In this document: positions 30,201 through 45,569 of the stretch, piece by piece
Position numbering within the stretch: position 1 is the stretch's first letter
Layout: each line of letters starts with the position of its first letter
Assembly (NCBI GenBank): GCA_963680875.1
Contig: OY804589.1
Span: 22,278,413-22,342,412, forward strand
DNA: 64,000 bases
Direction of reading: 5' to 3'
Source: Bathymodiolus brooksi
Lineage: Eukaryota; Mollusca; Bivalvia; Mytilida; Modiolidae
Position numbers and translations under genes: made by a program
The notes under the pieces: model-generated
What the model was told of the DNA's origin: nothing
Database searches by the model: none
Seen by the model: the letters and a program-made list of their open reading frames with translations, nothing else

Positions 30201-31287
30201 ATCTATGACTGACGGAGGAGACTATGTATGACTGATGGAGGAGACTATCTATGACTGACGGAGGAGACTATCTATGACTGACGGAGGAGACTATCTATGA
30301 CTGATGGAGGAGACTATCTATGACTGATGGAGGAGACTATCTATGACTGACGGAGAAGACTATCTATTACTGACGGAGGAGACTATCTATGACTGATGGA
30401 GGAGATTATCTATGACTGATGGAGGAGACTATCTATGACTGACGGAGGAGACTATCTATTACTGACGGAGGAGACTATCTATGACTGATGGAGGAGACTA
30501 TCTATGACTGACGGAGGAGACTATCTATGACTGATGGAGGAGACTATCTATGACTGATGGCGGAGACTATCTATTACTGATGGAGGAGACTATCTATGAG
30601 TGACGGAGGAGACTATCTATGACTGATGGAGGAGACTATCTATGACTGATGGAGGAGACTATCTATGACTGATGGAGGAGACTATCTATGACTGACGGAG
30701 GAGACTATCTATGACTGACGGAGGAGACTATCTATGACTGATGGAGGAGACTATCTATGACTGATGGAGGAGACTATCTATGACTGATGGAGGAGACTAT
30801 CTATGACTGACGGAGGAGACAATCTATTACTGACGGAGGAGACTATCTATGACTGATAGAGGAAACTATCTATGACTGACGGAGGAGACTATCTATGACT
30901 GATGGAGGAGACTATCTATTACTGATGGAGGAGACTATCTATGACTGATGGAGGAGACTATCTATGACTGATGAAGGAGACTATCTATGACTGGCGGAGG
31001 AGACTATCTATGACTGACGGAGGAGACTATCTATGACTGACGGAGGAGACTATCTATGACTGATGGAGGAGACTATCTATGACTGACGGAGGAGACTATC
31101 TATGACTGACGGAGGAGACTATCTATGACTGACGGAGGAGACTATCTATGACTGACGGAGGAGACTATCTATGACTGGTGGAGGAGACTATCTATGACTG
31201 GTGGAGGAGACTATCTATGACTGATGGAGGAGACTATCTATGACTGACGGAGGAGACTATCTATGACTGACGGAGGACACTATCTAT
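27240..31287. repeat. HOR copy 3 (4,048 bp)
   Basis: Landmarks are at 28026, 28923, 29728 and 30165. GCTTG to first landmark is 786 bp, one unit shorter than usual. The 897-bp interval 28026-28923 is also found at 18412-19309 in copy 1, and the region near 27.2-28.3 kb matches 17.6-18.7 kb at a shift of 9,614 bp (418 units). Confidence 0.75.
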
Positions 31288-34200
31288 GCTTGACGGAGGA
31301 GACTATCTATGACTGATGGAGGAGACTATCCATGACTGATGGAGGAGACTATCTATGACTGACGGAGGAGACTATCTATGACTGACGAAGGAGACTATCT
31401 ATGACTGACGGAGGAGACTATCTATTACTGACGGAGGAGACTATCTATGACTGATGGAGGAGACTATCCATGACTGACGAAGGAGACTATCTATGACTGA
31501 CGGAGGAGACTATCTATGACTGACGGAGGAGACTATCTATGACTGACGGAGGAGACTATCTATGACTGACGGAGGAGACTATCTATGACTGGTGGAGGAG
31601 ACTATCTATGACTGACGGAGGAGACTATCTATGACTGATGGAGGAGACTATCTATGACTGACGGAGGAGACTATCTATGACTGACGAAGGAGACTATCTA
31701 TGACTGACGGAGGAGTCTATCTATGACTGACGAAGGAGACTATCCATGACTGACGGAGGAGACTATCTATGACTGACGGAGGAGACTATCTATGACTGAC
31801 GAAGGAGACTATCTATGATTGACGGAGGAGACTATCTATGACTGACGGAGGAGACTATCTATGACTGACGAAGGAGACTATCTATGATTGACGGAGGAGA
31901 CTATCTATGACTGACGGAGGAGACTATCTATGACTGATTGAGGAGACTATCTATGACTGACGGAGGAGACTATCTATGACTGACGGAGGAGACTATCTAT
32001 GACTGATGCAGGAGACTATCCATGACTGATGGAGGAGACTATCTATGACTGACGGAGGAGACTATCTATGACTGATGGAGGAGACTATCTATGATTGACG
32101 TCTGAGACGATCTATGACTGACGGAGAAGACTATCTATGACTGACGGAGGAGACTATCTATGACTGACGGAGGAGACTATCTATGACTGATGGAGGAGAC
32201 TATCTATGACTGACGGAGGAGACTATATATGACTGATGGAGGAGACTATCTATGACTGATGGAGGAGACTATCTATGATTGACGGAGGAGAATATCTATG
32301 ACTGACGGAGGAGACTATCTATGATTGATGGAGGAGACTATCTATGATTGACGTCTGAGACGATCTATGACTGACGGAGAAGACTATCTATGACTGACGG
32401 AGGAGACTATCTATGACTGACGGAGGAGACTATCTATGACTGATGGAGGAGACTATCTATGACTGACGGAGGAGACTATATATGACTGATGGAGGAGACT
32501 ATCTATGACTGATGGAGAAGACTATCTATGATTGACGGAGGAGAATATCTATGACTGACGGAGGAGACTATCTATGACTGATGGAGGAGACTATATATGA
32601 CTGACGGAGGAGACTATCTATGACTGGTGGAGGAGACTATCTATGACTGACGGAGGAGACTATCTATGACTGATGGAGGAGACTATCTATGACTGATGGA
32701 GGAGACTATCTATGACTGATGGAGGAGACTATCTATGACTGACGGAGGAGACTATCTATGACTGGTGGAGGAGACTATCTATGACTGACGGAGGAGACTA
32801 TCTATGACTGACGGAGGAGACTATCTATGACTGACGAAGGAGACTATCTATGACTGACGGAGGAGTCTATCTATGACTGACGGAGGAGACTATCTATGAC
32901 TGACGGAGGAGAATATCTATGACTGACGAAGGAGACTATCTATGACTGACGGAGGAGACTATCTATGACTGACGGAGGAGACTATCTATGACTGACGGAG
33001 GAGACTATCTATGACTGACGAAGGAGACTATCTATGACTGACGGAGGAGACTATCTATGACTGATGGAGGAGACTATCTATGACTGACGGAGGAGACTAT
33101 CTATGACTGACGGAGGAGACAATTTATGACTGATGGAGGAGACTATCTATGACTGACGGAGGAGACTATCTATGACTGATGGAGGAGACTATCTATGACT
33201 GACGGAGGAGACTATCTATGACTGACGGAGGAGACTATCTATGACTGATGGAGGAGACTATCTATGACTGATGGAGGAGACTATCTATGACTGACGGAGA
33301 AGACTATCTATTACTGACGGAGGAGACTATCTATGACTGATGGAGGAGATTATCTATGACTGATGGAGGAGACTATCTATGACTGACGGAGGAGACTATC
33401 TATTACTGACGGAGGAGACTATCTATGACTGATGGAGGAGACTATCTATGACTGACGGAGGAGACTATCTATGACTGATGGAGGAGACTATCTATGACTG
33501 ATGGCGGAGACTATCTATTACTGATGGAGGAGACTATCCATGACTGATGGAGGAGACTATCCATGACTGACGAAGGAGACTATCTATGACTGACGGAGGA
33601 GACTATCTATGACTGACGGAGGAGACTATCTATGACTGACGGAAGAGACTATCTATGATTGGTGGAGGAGACTATCTATGACTGACGGAGGAGACTATCT
33701 ATGACTGATGGAGGCGACTATCTATGACTGACGGAGGAGACTATCTATGACTGATGGAGGAGACTATCTATGACTGACGGAGGAGACTATCTATGACTGG
33801 TGGAGGAGACTATCTATGACTGACGAGGAGACTATCTATGACTGACGGAGGAGACTATCTATGACTGACGAAGGAGACTATCTATGACTGACGGAGGAGT
33901 CTATCTATGACTGACGGAGGAGACTATCCATGACTGACGGAGGAGACTATCTATGACTGACGGAGGAGATTATCTATGACTGACGGAGGAGACTATCTAT
34001 GACTGATGGAGGAGACTATCTATGACTGACGAAGGAGACTATCTATGACTGATGGAGGAGACTATCTATGACTGACGGAGGAGACTATCTATGACTGACG
34101 GAGGAGACTATCTATGACTGATGGAGGAGACTATCTATGACTGATGGAGGAGACTATCTATGACTGACGGAGGAGACTATCTATGACTGACGAAGGAGAC

Positions 34201-35909
34201 TATCTATGACTGACGGAGGAGACTATCTATGACTGATGGAGGAGACTATCTATGACTGATGGAGGAGACTATCTATGACTGACGGAGGAGACTATCTATG
34301 ACTGATGGAGGAGACTATCCATGACTGATGAAGGAGACTATCTATGACTGACGGAGGAGACTATCTATGACTGATGGAGGAGACTATCTATGATTGACGT
34401 CTGAGACGATCTATGACTGACGGAGGAGACTATCTATGACTGACGGAGGAGACTATCTATGACTGACGGAGGAGACTATCTATGACTGACGGAGGAGACT
34501 ATATATGACTGATGGAGGAGACTATCTATGACTGATGGAGGAGACTATCTATGATTGACGGAGGAGACTATCTATGACTGACGGAGGAGACTATCTATGA
34601 CTGATGGAGGAGACTATCTATGACTGACGGAGGAGTCTATCTATGACTGGTGGAGGAGACTATCTATGACTGACGGAGGAGACTATCTATGACTGACGGA
34701 GGAGACAATCTATGACTGATGGAGGAGACTATCCATGACTGATGGAGGAGACTATCTATGACTGACGGAGGAGACTATCTATGACTGATGGAGGAGACTA
34801 TCTATGATTGACGTCTGAGACTATCTATGACTGATGGAGGAGACTATCTATGACTGACGGAGGAGACTATGTATGACTGATGGAGGAGACTATCTATGAC
34901 TGACGGAGGAGACTATCTATGACTGACGGAGGAGACTATCTATGACTGATGGAGGAGACTATCTATGACTGATGGAGGAGACTATCTATGACTGACGGAG
35001 AAGACTATCTATTACTGACGGAGGAGACTATCTATGACTGATGGAGGAGATTATCTATGACTGATGGAGGAGACTATCTATGACTGACGGAGGAGACTAT
35101 CTATTACTGACGGAGGAGACTATCTATGACTGATGGAGGAGACTATCTATGACTGACGGAGGAGACTATCTATGACTGATGGAGGAGACTATCTATGACT
35201 GATGGCGGAGACTATCTATTACTGATGGAGGAGACTATCTATGAGTGACGGAGGAGACTATCTATGACTGATGGAGGAGACTATCTATGACTGATGGAGG
35301 AGACTATCTATGACTGATGGAGGAGACTATCTATGACTGACGGAGGAGACTATCTATGACTGACGGAGGAGACTATCTATGACTGATGGAGGAGACTATC
35401 TATGACTGATGGAGGAGACTATCTATGACTGATGGAGGAGACTATCTATGACTGACGGAGGAGACAATCTATTACTGACGGAGGAGACTATCTATGACTG
35501 ATAGAGGAGACTATCTATGACTGACGGAGGAGACTATCTATGACTGATGGAGGAGACTATCTATTACTGATGGAGGAGACTATCTATGACTGATGGAGGA
35601 GACTATCTATGACTGATGAAGGAGACTATCTATGACTGACGGAGGAGACTATCTATGACTGACGGAGGAGACTATCTATGACTGACGGAGGAGACTATCT
35701 ATGACTGATGGAGGAGACTATCTATGACTGACGGAGGAGACTATCTATGACTGACGGAGGAGACTATCTATGACTGACGGAGGAGACTATCTATGACTGA
35801 CGGAGGAGACTATCTATGACTGGTGGAGGAGACTATCTATGACTGATGGAGGAGACTATCTATGACTGACGGAGGAGACTATCTATGACTGACGGAGGAC
35901 ACTATCTAT
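31288..35909. repeat. HOR copy 4 (4,622 bp)
   Basis: Preceded by GACACTATC, a change that accompanies GCTTG in most later copies. Landmarks are at 32097, 32350, 34396 and 34810. The 253-bp (11-unit) doublet 32097/32350 appears here for the first time, with a GACGGAGAAG unit following each member. A single-G deletion unit lies at 33825. The part from about 33770 onward is duplicated at 51.4 kb. Confidence 0.8.
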
Positions 35910-37216
35910 GCTTGACGGAGGAGACTATCTATGACTGATGGAGGAGACTATCCATGACTGATGGAGGAGACTATCTATGACTGACGGAGGAGACTATCTA
36001 TGACTGACGAAGGAGACTATCTATGACTGACGGAGGAGACTATCTATTACTGACGGAGGAGACTATCTATGACTGATGGAGGAGACTATCCATGACTGAC
36101 GAAGGAGACTATCTATGACTGACGGAGGAGACTATCTATGACTGACGGAGGAGACTATCTATGACTGACGGAGGAGACTATCTATGACTGACGGAGGAGA
36201 CTATCTATGACTGGTGGAGGAGACTATCTATGACTGACGGAGGAGACTATCTATGACTGATGGAGGAGACTATCTATGACTGACGGAGGAGACTATCTAT
36301 GACTGACGAAGGAGACTATCTATGACTGACGGAGGAGTCTATCTATGACTGACGAAGGAGACTATCCATGACTGACGGAGGAGACTATCTATGACTGACG
36401 GAGGAGACTATCTATGACTGACGAAGGAGACTATCTATGATTGACGGAGGAGACTATCTATGACTGACGGAGGAGACTATCTATGACTGACGAAGGAGAC
36501 TATCTATGATTGACGGAGGAGACTATCTATGACTGACGGAGGAGACTATCTATGACTGATTGAGGAGACTATCTATGACTGACGGAGGAGACTATCTATG
36601 ACTGACGGAGGAGACTATCTATGACTGATGCAGGAGACTATCCATGACTGATGGAGGAGACTATCTATGACTGACGGAGGAGACTATCTATGACTGATGG
36701 AGGAGACTATCTATGATTGACGTCTGAGACGATCTATGACTGACGGAGAAGACTATCTATGACTGACGGAGGAGACTATCTATGACTGACGGAGGAGACT
36801 ATCTATGACTGATGGAGGAGACTATCTATGACTGACGGAGGAGACTATATATGACTGATGGAGGAGACTATCTATGACTGATGGAGGAGACTATCTATGA
36901 TTGACGGAGGAGAATATCTATGACTGACGGAGGAGACTATCTATGACTGATGGAGGAGACTATCTATGATTGACGTCTGAGACGATCTATGACTGACGGA
37001 GAAGACTATCTATGACTGACGGAGGAGACTATCTATGACTGACGGAGGAGACTATCTATGACTGATGGAGGAGACTATCTATGACTGACGGAGGAGACTA
37101 TATATGACTGATGGAGGAGACTATCTATGACTGATGGAGAAGACTATCTATGATTGACGGAGGAGAATATCTATGACTGACGGAGGAGACTATCTATGAC
37201 TGATGGAGGAGACTAT
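33770..37216. repeat. Recent segmental duplication, copy A (pair 51.41-54.86 kb)
   Basis: Reading line against line at a shift of 17,640 bp I found only three differences between 33841 and 37216: 35481, 35509 and 36468 (G/A, G/A and C/T). The match continues left to about 33770 across the single-G deletion present only in this copy, and stops abruptly at 37217. The shift is 767 units less 1 bp, the lost base being the deletion at 47210 lying between the copies. Confidence 0.9.
33811..33833. other. 22-bp unit: single G deletion
   Basis: TGACGAGGAG replaces TGACGGAGGAG. It is the only phase break between 10.5 and 47.2 kb, confirmed by the spacing of the GACGTCTGAG landmarks (32350 to 34396 is 2046 bp, 1 less than 89 units). 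Confidence 0.92.
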
Positions 37217-39336
37217 ATATGACTGACGGAGGAGACTATCTATGACTGGTGGAGGAGACTATCTATGACTGACGGAGGAGACTATCTATGACTGACGGAG
37301 GAGACTATCTATGACTGACGAAGGAGACTATCTATGACTGACGGAGGAGTCTATCTATGACTGACGGAGGAGACTATCCATGACTGACGGAGGAGACTAT
37401 CTATGACTGACGGAGGAGATTATCTATGACTGACGGAGGAGACTATCTATGACTGATGGAGGAGACTATCTATGACTGACGAAGGAGACTATCTATGACT
37501 GATGGAGGAGACTATCTATGACTGACGGAGGAGACTATCTATGACTGACGGAGGAGACTATCTATGACTGATGGAGGAGACTATCTATGACTGATGGAGG
37601 AGACTATCTATGACTGACGGAGGAGACTATCTATGACTGACGAAGGAGACTATCTATGACTGACGGAGGAGACTATCTATGACTGATGGAGGAGACTATC
37701 TATGACTGATGGAGGAGACTATCTATGACTGACGGAGGAGACTATCTATGACTGATGGAGGAGACTATCCATGACTGATGAAGGAGACTATCTATGACTG
37801 ACGGAGGAGACTATCTATGACTGATGGAGGAGACTATCTATGATTGACGTCTGAGACGATCTATGACTGACGGAGGAGACTATCTATGACTGACGGAGGA
37901 GACTATCTATGACTGACGGAGGAGACTATCTATGACTGACGGAGGAGACTATCTATGACTGATGGAGGAGACTATCTATGACTGATGGAGGAGACTATCT
38001 ATGATTGACGGAGGAGACTATCTATGACTGACGGAGGAGACTATCTATGACTGATGGAGGAGACTATCTATGACTGACGGAGGAGTCTATCTATGACTGG
38101 TGGAGGAGACTATCTATGACTGACGGAGGAGACTATCTATGACTGACGGAGGAGACAATCTATGACTGATGGAGGAGACTATCCATGACTGATGGAGGAG
38201 ACTATCTATGACTGACGGAGGAGACTATCTATGACTGATGGAGGAGACTATCTATGATTGACGTCTGAGACTATCTATGACTGATGGAGGAGACTATCTA
38301 TGACTGACGGAGGAGACTATGTATGACTGATGGAGGAGACTATCTATGACTGACGGAGGAGACTATCTATGACTGACGGAGGAGACTATCTATGACTGAT
38401 GGAGGAGACTATCTATGACTGATGGAGGAGACTATCTATGACTGACGGAGAAGACTATCTATTACTGACGGAGTAGACTATCTATGACTGATGGAGGAGA
38501 TTATCTATGACTGATGGAGGAGACTATCTATGACTGACGGAGGAGACTATCTATTACTGACGGAGGAGACTATCTATGACTGATGGAGGAGACTATCTAT
38601 GACTGACGGAGGAGACTATCTATGACTGATGGAGGAGACTATCTATGACTGATGGCGGAGACTATCTATTACTGATGGAGGAGACTATCTATGAGTGACG
38701 GAGGAGACTATCTATGACTGATGGAGGAGACTATCTATGACTGATGGAGGAGACTATCTATGACTGACGGAGGAGACTATCTATGACTGACGGAGGAGAC
38801 TATCTATGACTGATGGAGGAGACTATCTATGACTGATGGAGGAGACTATCTATGACTGATGGAGGAGACTATCTATGACTGACGGAGGAGACAATCTATT
38901 ACTGACGGAGGAGACTATCTATGACTGATAGAGGAAACTATCTATGACTGACGGAGGAGACTATCTATGACTGATGGAGGAGACTATCTATTACTGATGG
39001 AGGAGACTATCTATGACTGATGGAGGAGACTATCTATGACTGATGAAGGAGACTATCTATGACTGACGGAGGAGACTATCTATGACTGACGGAGGAGACT
39101 ATCTATGACTGACGGAGGAGACTATCTATGACTGATGGAGGAGACTATCTATGACTGACGGAGGAGACTATCTATGACTGACGGAGGAGACTATCTATGA
39201 CTGACGGAGGAGACTATCTATGACTGACGGAGGAGACTATCTATGACTGGTGGAGGAGACTATCTATGACTGATGGAGGAGACTATCTATGACTGACGGA
39301 GGAGACTATCTATGACTGACGGAGGACACTATCTAT
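35910..39336. repeat. HOR copy 5 (3,427 bp)
   Basis: Landmarks at 36719, 36972, 37846 and 38260 have spacings 253, 874 and 414 bp, the regular pattern of the 3.1-3.5 kb HOR form. GCTTG to first landmark is 809 bp. The first 1.3 kb is nearly identical to 53.55-54.86 kb. Confidence 0.85.
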
Positions 39337-42057
39337 GCTTGACGGAGGAGACTATCTATGACTGATGGAGGAGACTATCCATGACTGATGGAGGAGACTA
39401 TCTATGACTGACGGAGGAGACTATCTATGACTGACGAAGGAGACTATCTATGACTGACGGAGGAGACTATCTATTACTGACGGAGGAGACTATCTATGAC
39501 TGATGGAGGAGACTATCCATGACTGACGAAGGAGACTATCTATGACTGACGGAGGAGACTATCTATGACTGACGGAGGAGACTATCTATGACTGACGGAG
39601 GAGACTATCTATGACTGACGGAGGAGACTATCTATGACTGGTGGAGGAGACTATCTATGACTGACGGAGGAGACTATCTATGACTGATGGAGGAGACTAT
39701 CTATGACTGACGGAGGAGACTATCTATGACTGACGAAGGAGACTATCTATGACTGACGGAGGAGTCTATCTATGACTGACGAAGGAGACTATCCATGACT
39801 GACGGAGGAGACTATCTATGACTGACGGAGGAGACTATCTATGACTGACGAAGGAGACTATCTATGATTGACGGAGGAGACTATCTATGACTGACGGAGG
39901 AGACTATCTATGACTGACGAAGGAGACTATCTATGATTGACGGAGGAGACTATCTATGACTGACGGAGGAGACTATCTATGACTGATTGAGGAGACTATC
40001 TATGACTGACGGAGGAGACTATCTATGACTGACGGAGGAGACTATCTATGACTGATGCAGGAGACTATCCATGACTGATGGAGGAGACTATCTATGACTG
40101 ACGGAGGAGACTATCTATGACTGATGGAGGAGACTATCTATGATTGACGTCTGAGACGATCTATGACTGACGGAGAAGACTATCTATGACTGACGGAGGA
40201 GACTATCTATGACTGACGGAGGAGACTATCTATGACTGATGGAGGAGACTATCTATGACTGACGGAGGAGACTATATATGACTGATGGAGGAGACTATCT
40301 ATGACTGATGGAGGAGACTATCTATGATTGACGGAGGAGAATATCTATGACTGACGGAGGAGACTATCTATGACTGATGGAGGAGACTATCTATGATTGA
40401 CGTCTGAGACGATCTATGACTGACGGAGAAGACTATCTATGACTGACGGAGGAGACTATCTATGACTGACGGAGGAGACTATCTATGACTGATGGAGGAG
40501 ACTATCTATGACTGACGGAGGAGACTATATATGACTGATGGAGGAGACTATCTATGACTGATGGAGAAGACTATCTATGATTGACGGAGGAGAATATCTA
40601 TGACTGACGGAGGAGACTATCTATGACTGATGGAGGAGACTATATATGACTGACGGAGGAGACTATCTATGACTGGTGGAGGAGACTATCTATGACTGAC
40701 GGAGGAGACTATCTATGACTGACGGAGGAGACTATCTATGACTGACGAAGGAGACTATCTATGACTGACGGAGGAGTCTATCTATGACTGACGGAGGAGA
40801 CTATCCATGACTGACGGAGGAGACTATCTATGACTGACGGAGGAGATTATCTATGACTGACGGAGGAGACTATCTATGACTGATGGAGGAGACTATCTAT
40901 GACTGACGAAGGAGACTATCTATGACTGATGGAGGAGACTATCTATGACTGACGGAGGAGACTATCTATGACTGACGGAGGAGACTATCTATGACTGATG
41001 GAGGAGACTATCTATGACTGATGGAGGAGACTATCTATGACTGACGGAGGAGACTATCTATGACTGACGAAGGAGACTATCTATGACTGACGGAGGAGAC
41101 TATCTATGACTGATGGAGGAGACTATCTATGACTGATGGAGGAGACTATCTATGACTGACGGAGGAGACTATCTATGACTGATGGAGGAGACTATCCATG
41201 ACTGATGAAGGAGACTATCTATGACTGACGGAGGAGACTATCTATGACTGATGGAGGAGACTATCTATGATTGACGTCTGAGACGATCTATGACTGACGG
41301 AGGAGACTATCTATGACTGACGGAGGAGACTATCTATGACTGACGGAGGAGACTATCTATGACTGACGGAGGAGACTATATATGACTGATGGAGGAGACT
41401 ATCTATGACTGATGGAGGAGACTATCTATGATTGACGGAGGAGACTATCTATGACTGACGGAGGAGACTATCTATGACTGATGGAGGAGACTATCTATGA
41501 CTGACGGAGGAGTCTATCTATGACTGGTGGAGGAGACTATCTATGACTGACGGAGGAGACTATCTATGACTGACGGAGGAGACAATCTATGACTGATGGA
41601 GGAGACTATCCATGACTGATGGAGGAGACTATCTATGACTGACGGAGGAGACTATCTATGACTGATGGAGGAGACTATCTATGATTGACGTCTGAGACTA
41701 TCTATGACTGATGGAGGAGACTATCTATGACTGACGGAGGAGACTATGTATGACTGATGGAGGAGACTATCTATGACTGACGGAGGAGACTATCTATGAC
41801 TGACGGAGGAGACTATCTATGACTGATGGAGGAGACTATCTATGACTGATGGAGGAGACTATCTATGACTGACGGAGAAGACTATCTATTACTGACGGAG
41901 GAGACTATCTATGACTGATGGAGGAGATTATCTATGACTGATGGAGGAGACTATCTATGACTGACGGAGGAGACTATCTATTACTGACGGAGGAGACTAT
42001 CTATGACTGATGGAGGAGACTATCTATGACTGACGGAGGAGACTATCTATGACTGAT
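38811..42057. repeat. Segmental duplication, copy A (pair 54.84-58.09 kb)
   Basis: Shares all landmarks with 54841-58087 at a constant shift of 16,030 bp: 40146/56176, 40399/56429, 41273/57303 and 41687/57717. At least one substitution was noted (GACGG at 40511 against GATGG at 56541). I did not compare every base. Confidence 0.85.
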
Positions 42058-42464
42058 AGAGGAAACTATCTATGACTGACGGAGGAGACTATCTATGACT
42101 GATGGAGGAGACTATCTATTACTGATGGAGGAGACTATCTATGACTGATGGAGGAGACTATCTATGACTGATGAAGGAGACTATCTATGACTGACGGAGG
42201 AGACTATCTATGACTGACGGAGGAGACTATCTATGACTGACGGAGGAGACTATCTATGACTGATGGAGGAGACTATCTATGACTGACGGAGGAGACTATC
42301 TATGACTGACGGAGGAGACTATCTATGACTGACGGAGGAGACTATCTATGACTGACGGAGGAGACTATCTATGACTGGTGGAGGAGACTATCTATGACTG
42401 ATGGAGGAGACTATCTATGACTGACGGAGGAGACTATCTATGACTGACGGAGGACACTATCTAT
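39337..42464. repeat. HOR copy 6 (3,128 bp)
   Basis: Landmarks at 40146, 40399, 41273 and 41687 follow the regular 253/874/414 pattern. It is 13 units shorter than copy 5: near 42057 the order passes directly into GATAGAGGAAAC, skipping the GATGGCGG and GAGTGACGG units seen at the equivalent place in other copies. That is an internal block deletion. Confidence 0.85.
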
Positions 42465-45400
42465 GCTTGACGGAGGAGACTATCTATGACTGATGGAGGA
42501 GACTATCCATGACTGATGGAGGAGACTATCTATGACTGACGGAGGAGACTATCTATGACTGACGAAGGAGACTATCTATGACTGACGGAGGAGACTATCT
42601 ATAACTGACGGAGGAGACTATCTATGACTGATGGAGGAGACTATCCATGACTGACGAAGGAGACTATCTATGACTGACGGAGGAGACTATCTATGACTGA
42701 CGGAGGAGACTATCTATGACTGACGGAGGAGACTATCTATGACTGACGGAGGAGACTATCTATGACTGGTGGAGGAGACTATCTATGACTGACGGAGGAG
42801 ACTATCTATGACTGATGGAGGAGACTATCTATGACTGACGGAGGAGACTATCTATGACTGACGAAGGAGACTATCTATGACTGACGGAGGAGTCTATCTA
42901 TGACTGACGAAGGAGACTATCCATGACTGACGGAGGAGACTATCTATGACTGACGGAGGAGACTATCTATGACTGACGAAGGAGACTATCTATGATTGAC
43001 GGAGGAGACTATCTATGACTGACGGAGGAGACTATCTATGACTGACGAAGGAGACTATCTATGATTGACGGAGGAGACTATCTATGACTGACGGAGGAGA
43101 CTATCTATGACTGATTGAGGAGACTATCTATGACTGACGGAGGAGACTATCTATGACTGACGGAGGAGACTATCTATGACTGATGCAGGAGACTATCCAT
43201 GACTGATGGAGGAGACTATCTATGACTGACGGAGGAGACTATCTATGACTGATGGAGGAGACTATCTATGATTGACGTCTGAGACGATCTATGACTGACG
43301 GAGAAGACTATCTATGACTGACGGAGGAGACTATCTATGACTGACGGAGGAAACTATCTATGACTGATGGAGGAGACTATCTATGACTGACGGAGGAGAC
43401 TATATATGACTGATGGAGGAGACTATCTATGACTGATGGAGGAGACTATCTATGATTGACGGAGGAGAATATCTATGACTGACGGAGGAGACTATCTATG
43501 ACTGATGGAGGAGACTATCTATGATTGACGTCTGAGACGATCTATGACTGACGGAGAAGACTATCTATGACTGACGGAGGAGACTATCTATGACTGACGG
43601 AGGAGACTATCTATGACTGATGGAGGAGACTATCTATGACTGACGGAGGAGACTATATATGACTGATGGAGGAGACTATCTATGACTGATGGAGAAGACT
43701 ATCTATGATTGACGGAGGAGAATATCTATGACTGACGGAGGAGACTATCTATGACTGATGGAGGAGACTATATATGACTGACGGAGGAGACTATCTATGA
43801 CTGGTGGAGGAGACTATCTATGACTGACGGAGGAGACTATCTATGACTGACGGAGGAGACTATCTATGACTGACGAAGGAGACTATCTATGACTGACGGA
43901 GGAGTCTATCTATGACTGACGGAGGAGACTATCCATGACTGACGGAGGAGACTATCTATGACTGACGGAGGAGATTATCTATGACTGACGGAGGAGACTA
44001 TCTATGACTGATGGAGGAGACTATCTATGACTGACGAAGGAGACTATCTATGACTGATGGAGGAGACTATCTATGACTGACGGAGGAGACTATCTATGAC
44101 TGACGAAGGAGACTATCTATGACTGATGGAGGAGACTATCTATGACTGATGGAGGAGACTATCTATGACTGACGGAGGAGACTATCTATGACTGACGAAG
44201 GAGACTATCTATGACTGACGGAGGAGACTATCTATGACTGATGGAGGAGACTATCTATGACTGATGGAGGAGACTATCTATGACTGACGGAGGAGACTAT
44301 CTATGACTGATGGAGGAGACTATCCATGACTGATGAAGGAGACTATCTATGACTGACGGAGGAGACTATCTATGACTGATGGAGGAGACTATCTATGATT
44401 GACGTCTGAGACGATCTATGACTGACGGAGGAGACTATCTATGACTGACGGAGGAGACTATCTATGACTGACGGAGGAGACTATCTATGACTGACGGAGG
44501 AGACTATATATGACTGATGGAGGAGACTATCTATGACTGATGGAGGAGACTATCTATGATTGACGGAGGAGACTATCTATGACTGACGGAGGAGACAATC
44601 TATGACTGATGGAGGAGACTATCTATGACTGACGGAGGAGTCTATCTATGACTGGTGGAGGAGACTATCTATGACTGACGGAGGAGACTATCTATGACTG
44701 ACGGAGGAGACAATCTATGACTGATGGAGGAGACTATCAATGACTGATGGAGGAGACTATCTATGACTGACGGAGGAGACTATCTATGACTGATGGAGGA
44801 GACTATCTATGATTGACGTCTGAGACTATCTATGACTGATGGAGGAGACTATCTATGACTGACGGAGGAGACTATGTATGACTGATGGAGGAGACTATCT
44901 ATGACTGACGGAGGAGACTATCTATGACTGACGGAGGAGACTATCTATGACTGATGGAGGAGACTATCTATGACTGATGGAGGAGACTATCTATGACTGA
45001 CGGAGAAGACTATCTATTACTGACGGAGGAGACTATCTATGACTGATGGAGGAGATTATCTATGACTGATGGAGGAGACTATCTATGACTGACGGAGGAG
45101 ACTATCTATTACTGACGGAGGAGACTATCTATGACTGATGGAGGAGACTATCTATGACTGACGGAGGAGACTATCTATGACTGATGGAGGAGACTATCTA
45201 TGACTGATGGCGGAGACTATCTATTACTGATGGAGGAGACTATCTATGAGTGACGGAGGAGACTATCTATGACTGATGGAGGAGACTATCTATGACTGAT
45301 GGAGGAGACTATCTATGACTGATGGAGGAGACTATCTATGACTGACGGAGGAGACTATCTATGACTGACGGAGGAGACTATCTATGACTGATGGAGGAGA

Positions 45401-45569
45401 CTATCTATGACTGATGGAGGAGACTATCTATGACTGATGGAGGAGACTATCTATGACTGACGGAGGAGACAATCTATTACTGACGAAGGAGACTATCTAT
45501 GACTGATGGAGGAGACTATCTATGACTGACGGAGGAGACTATCTATGACTGACGGAGGACACTATCTAT
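42465..45569. repeat. HOR copy 7 (3,105 bp)
   Basis: Landmarks at 43274, 43527, 44401 and 44815 have the regular pattern. The 3' part near 45.45-45.57 kb goes from GACAATCTATTACTG straight to a short run before GACACTATC, missing the GATAGAGGAAAC stretch present in copies 5 and 6. Confidence 0.85.
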
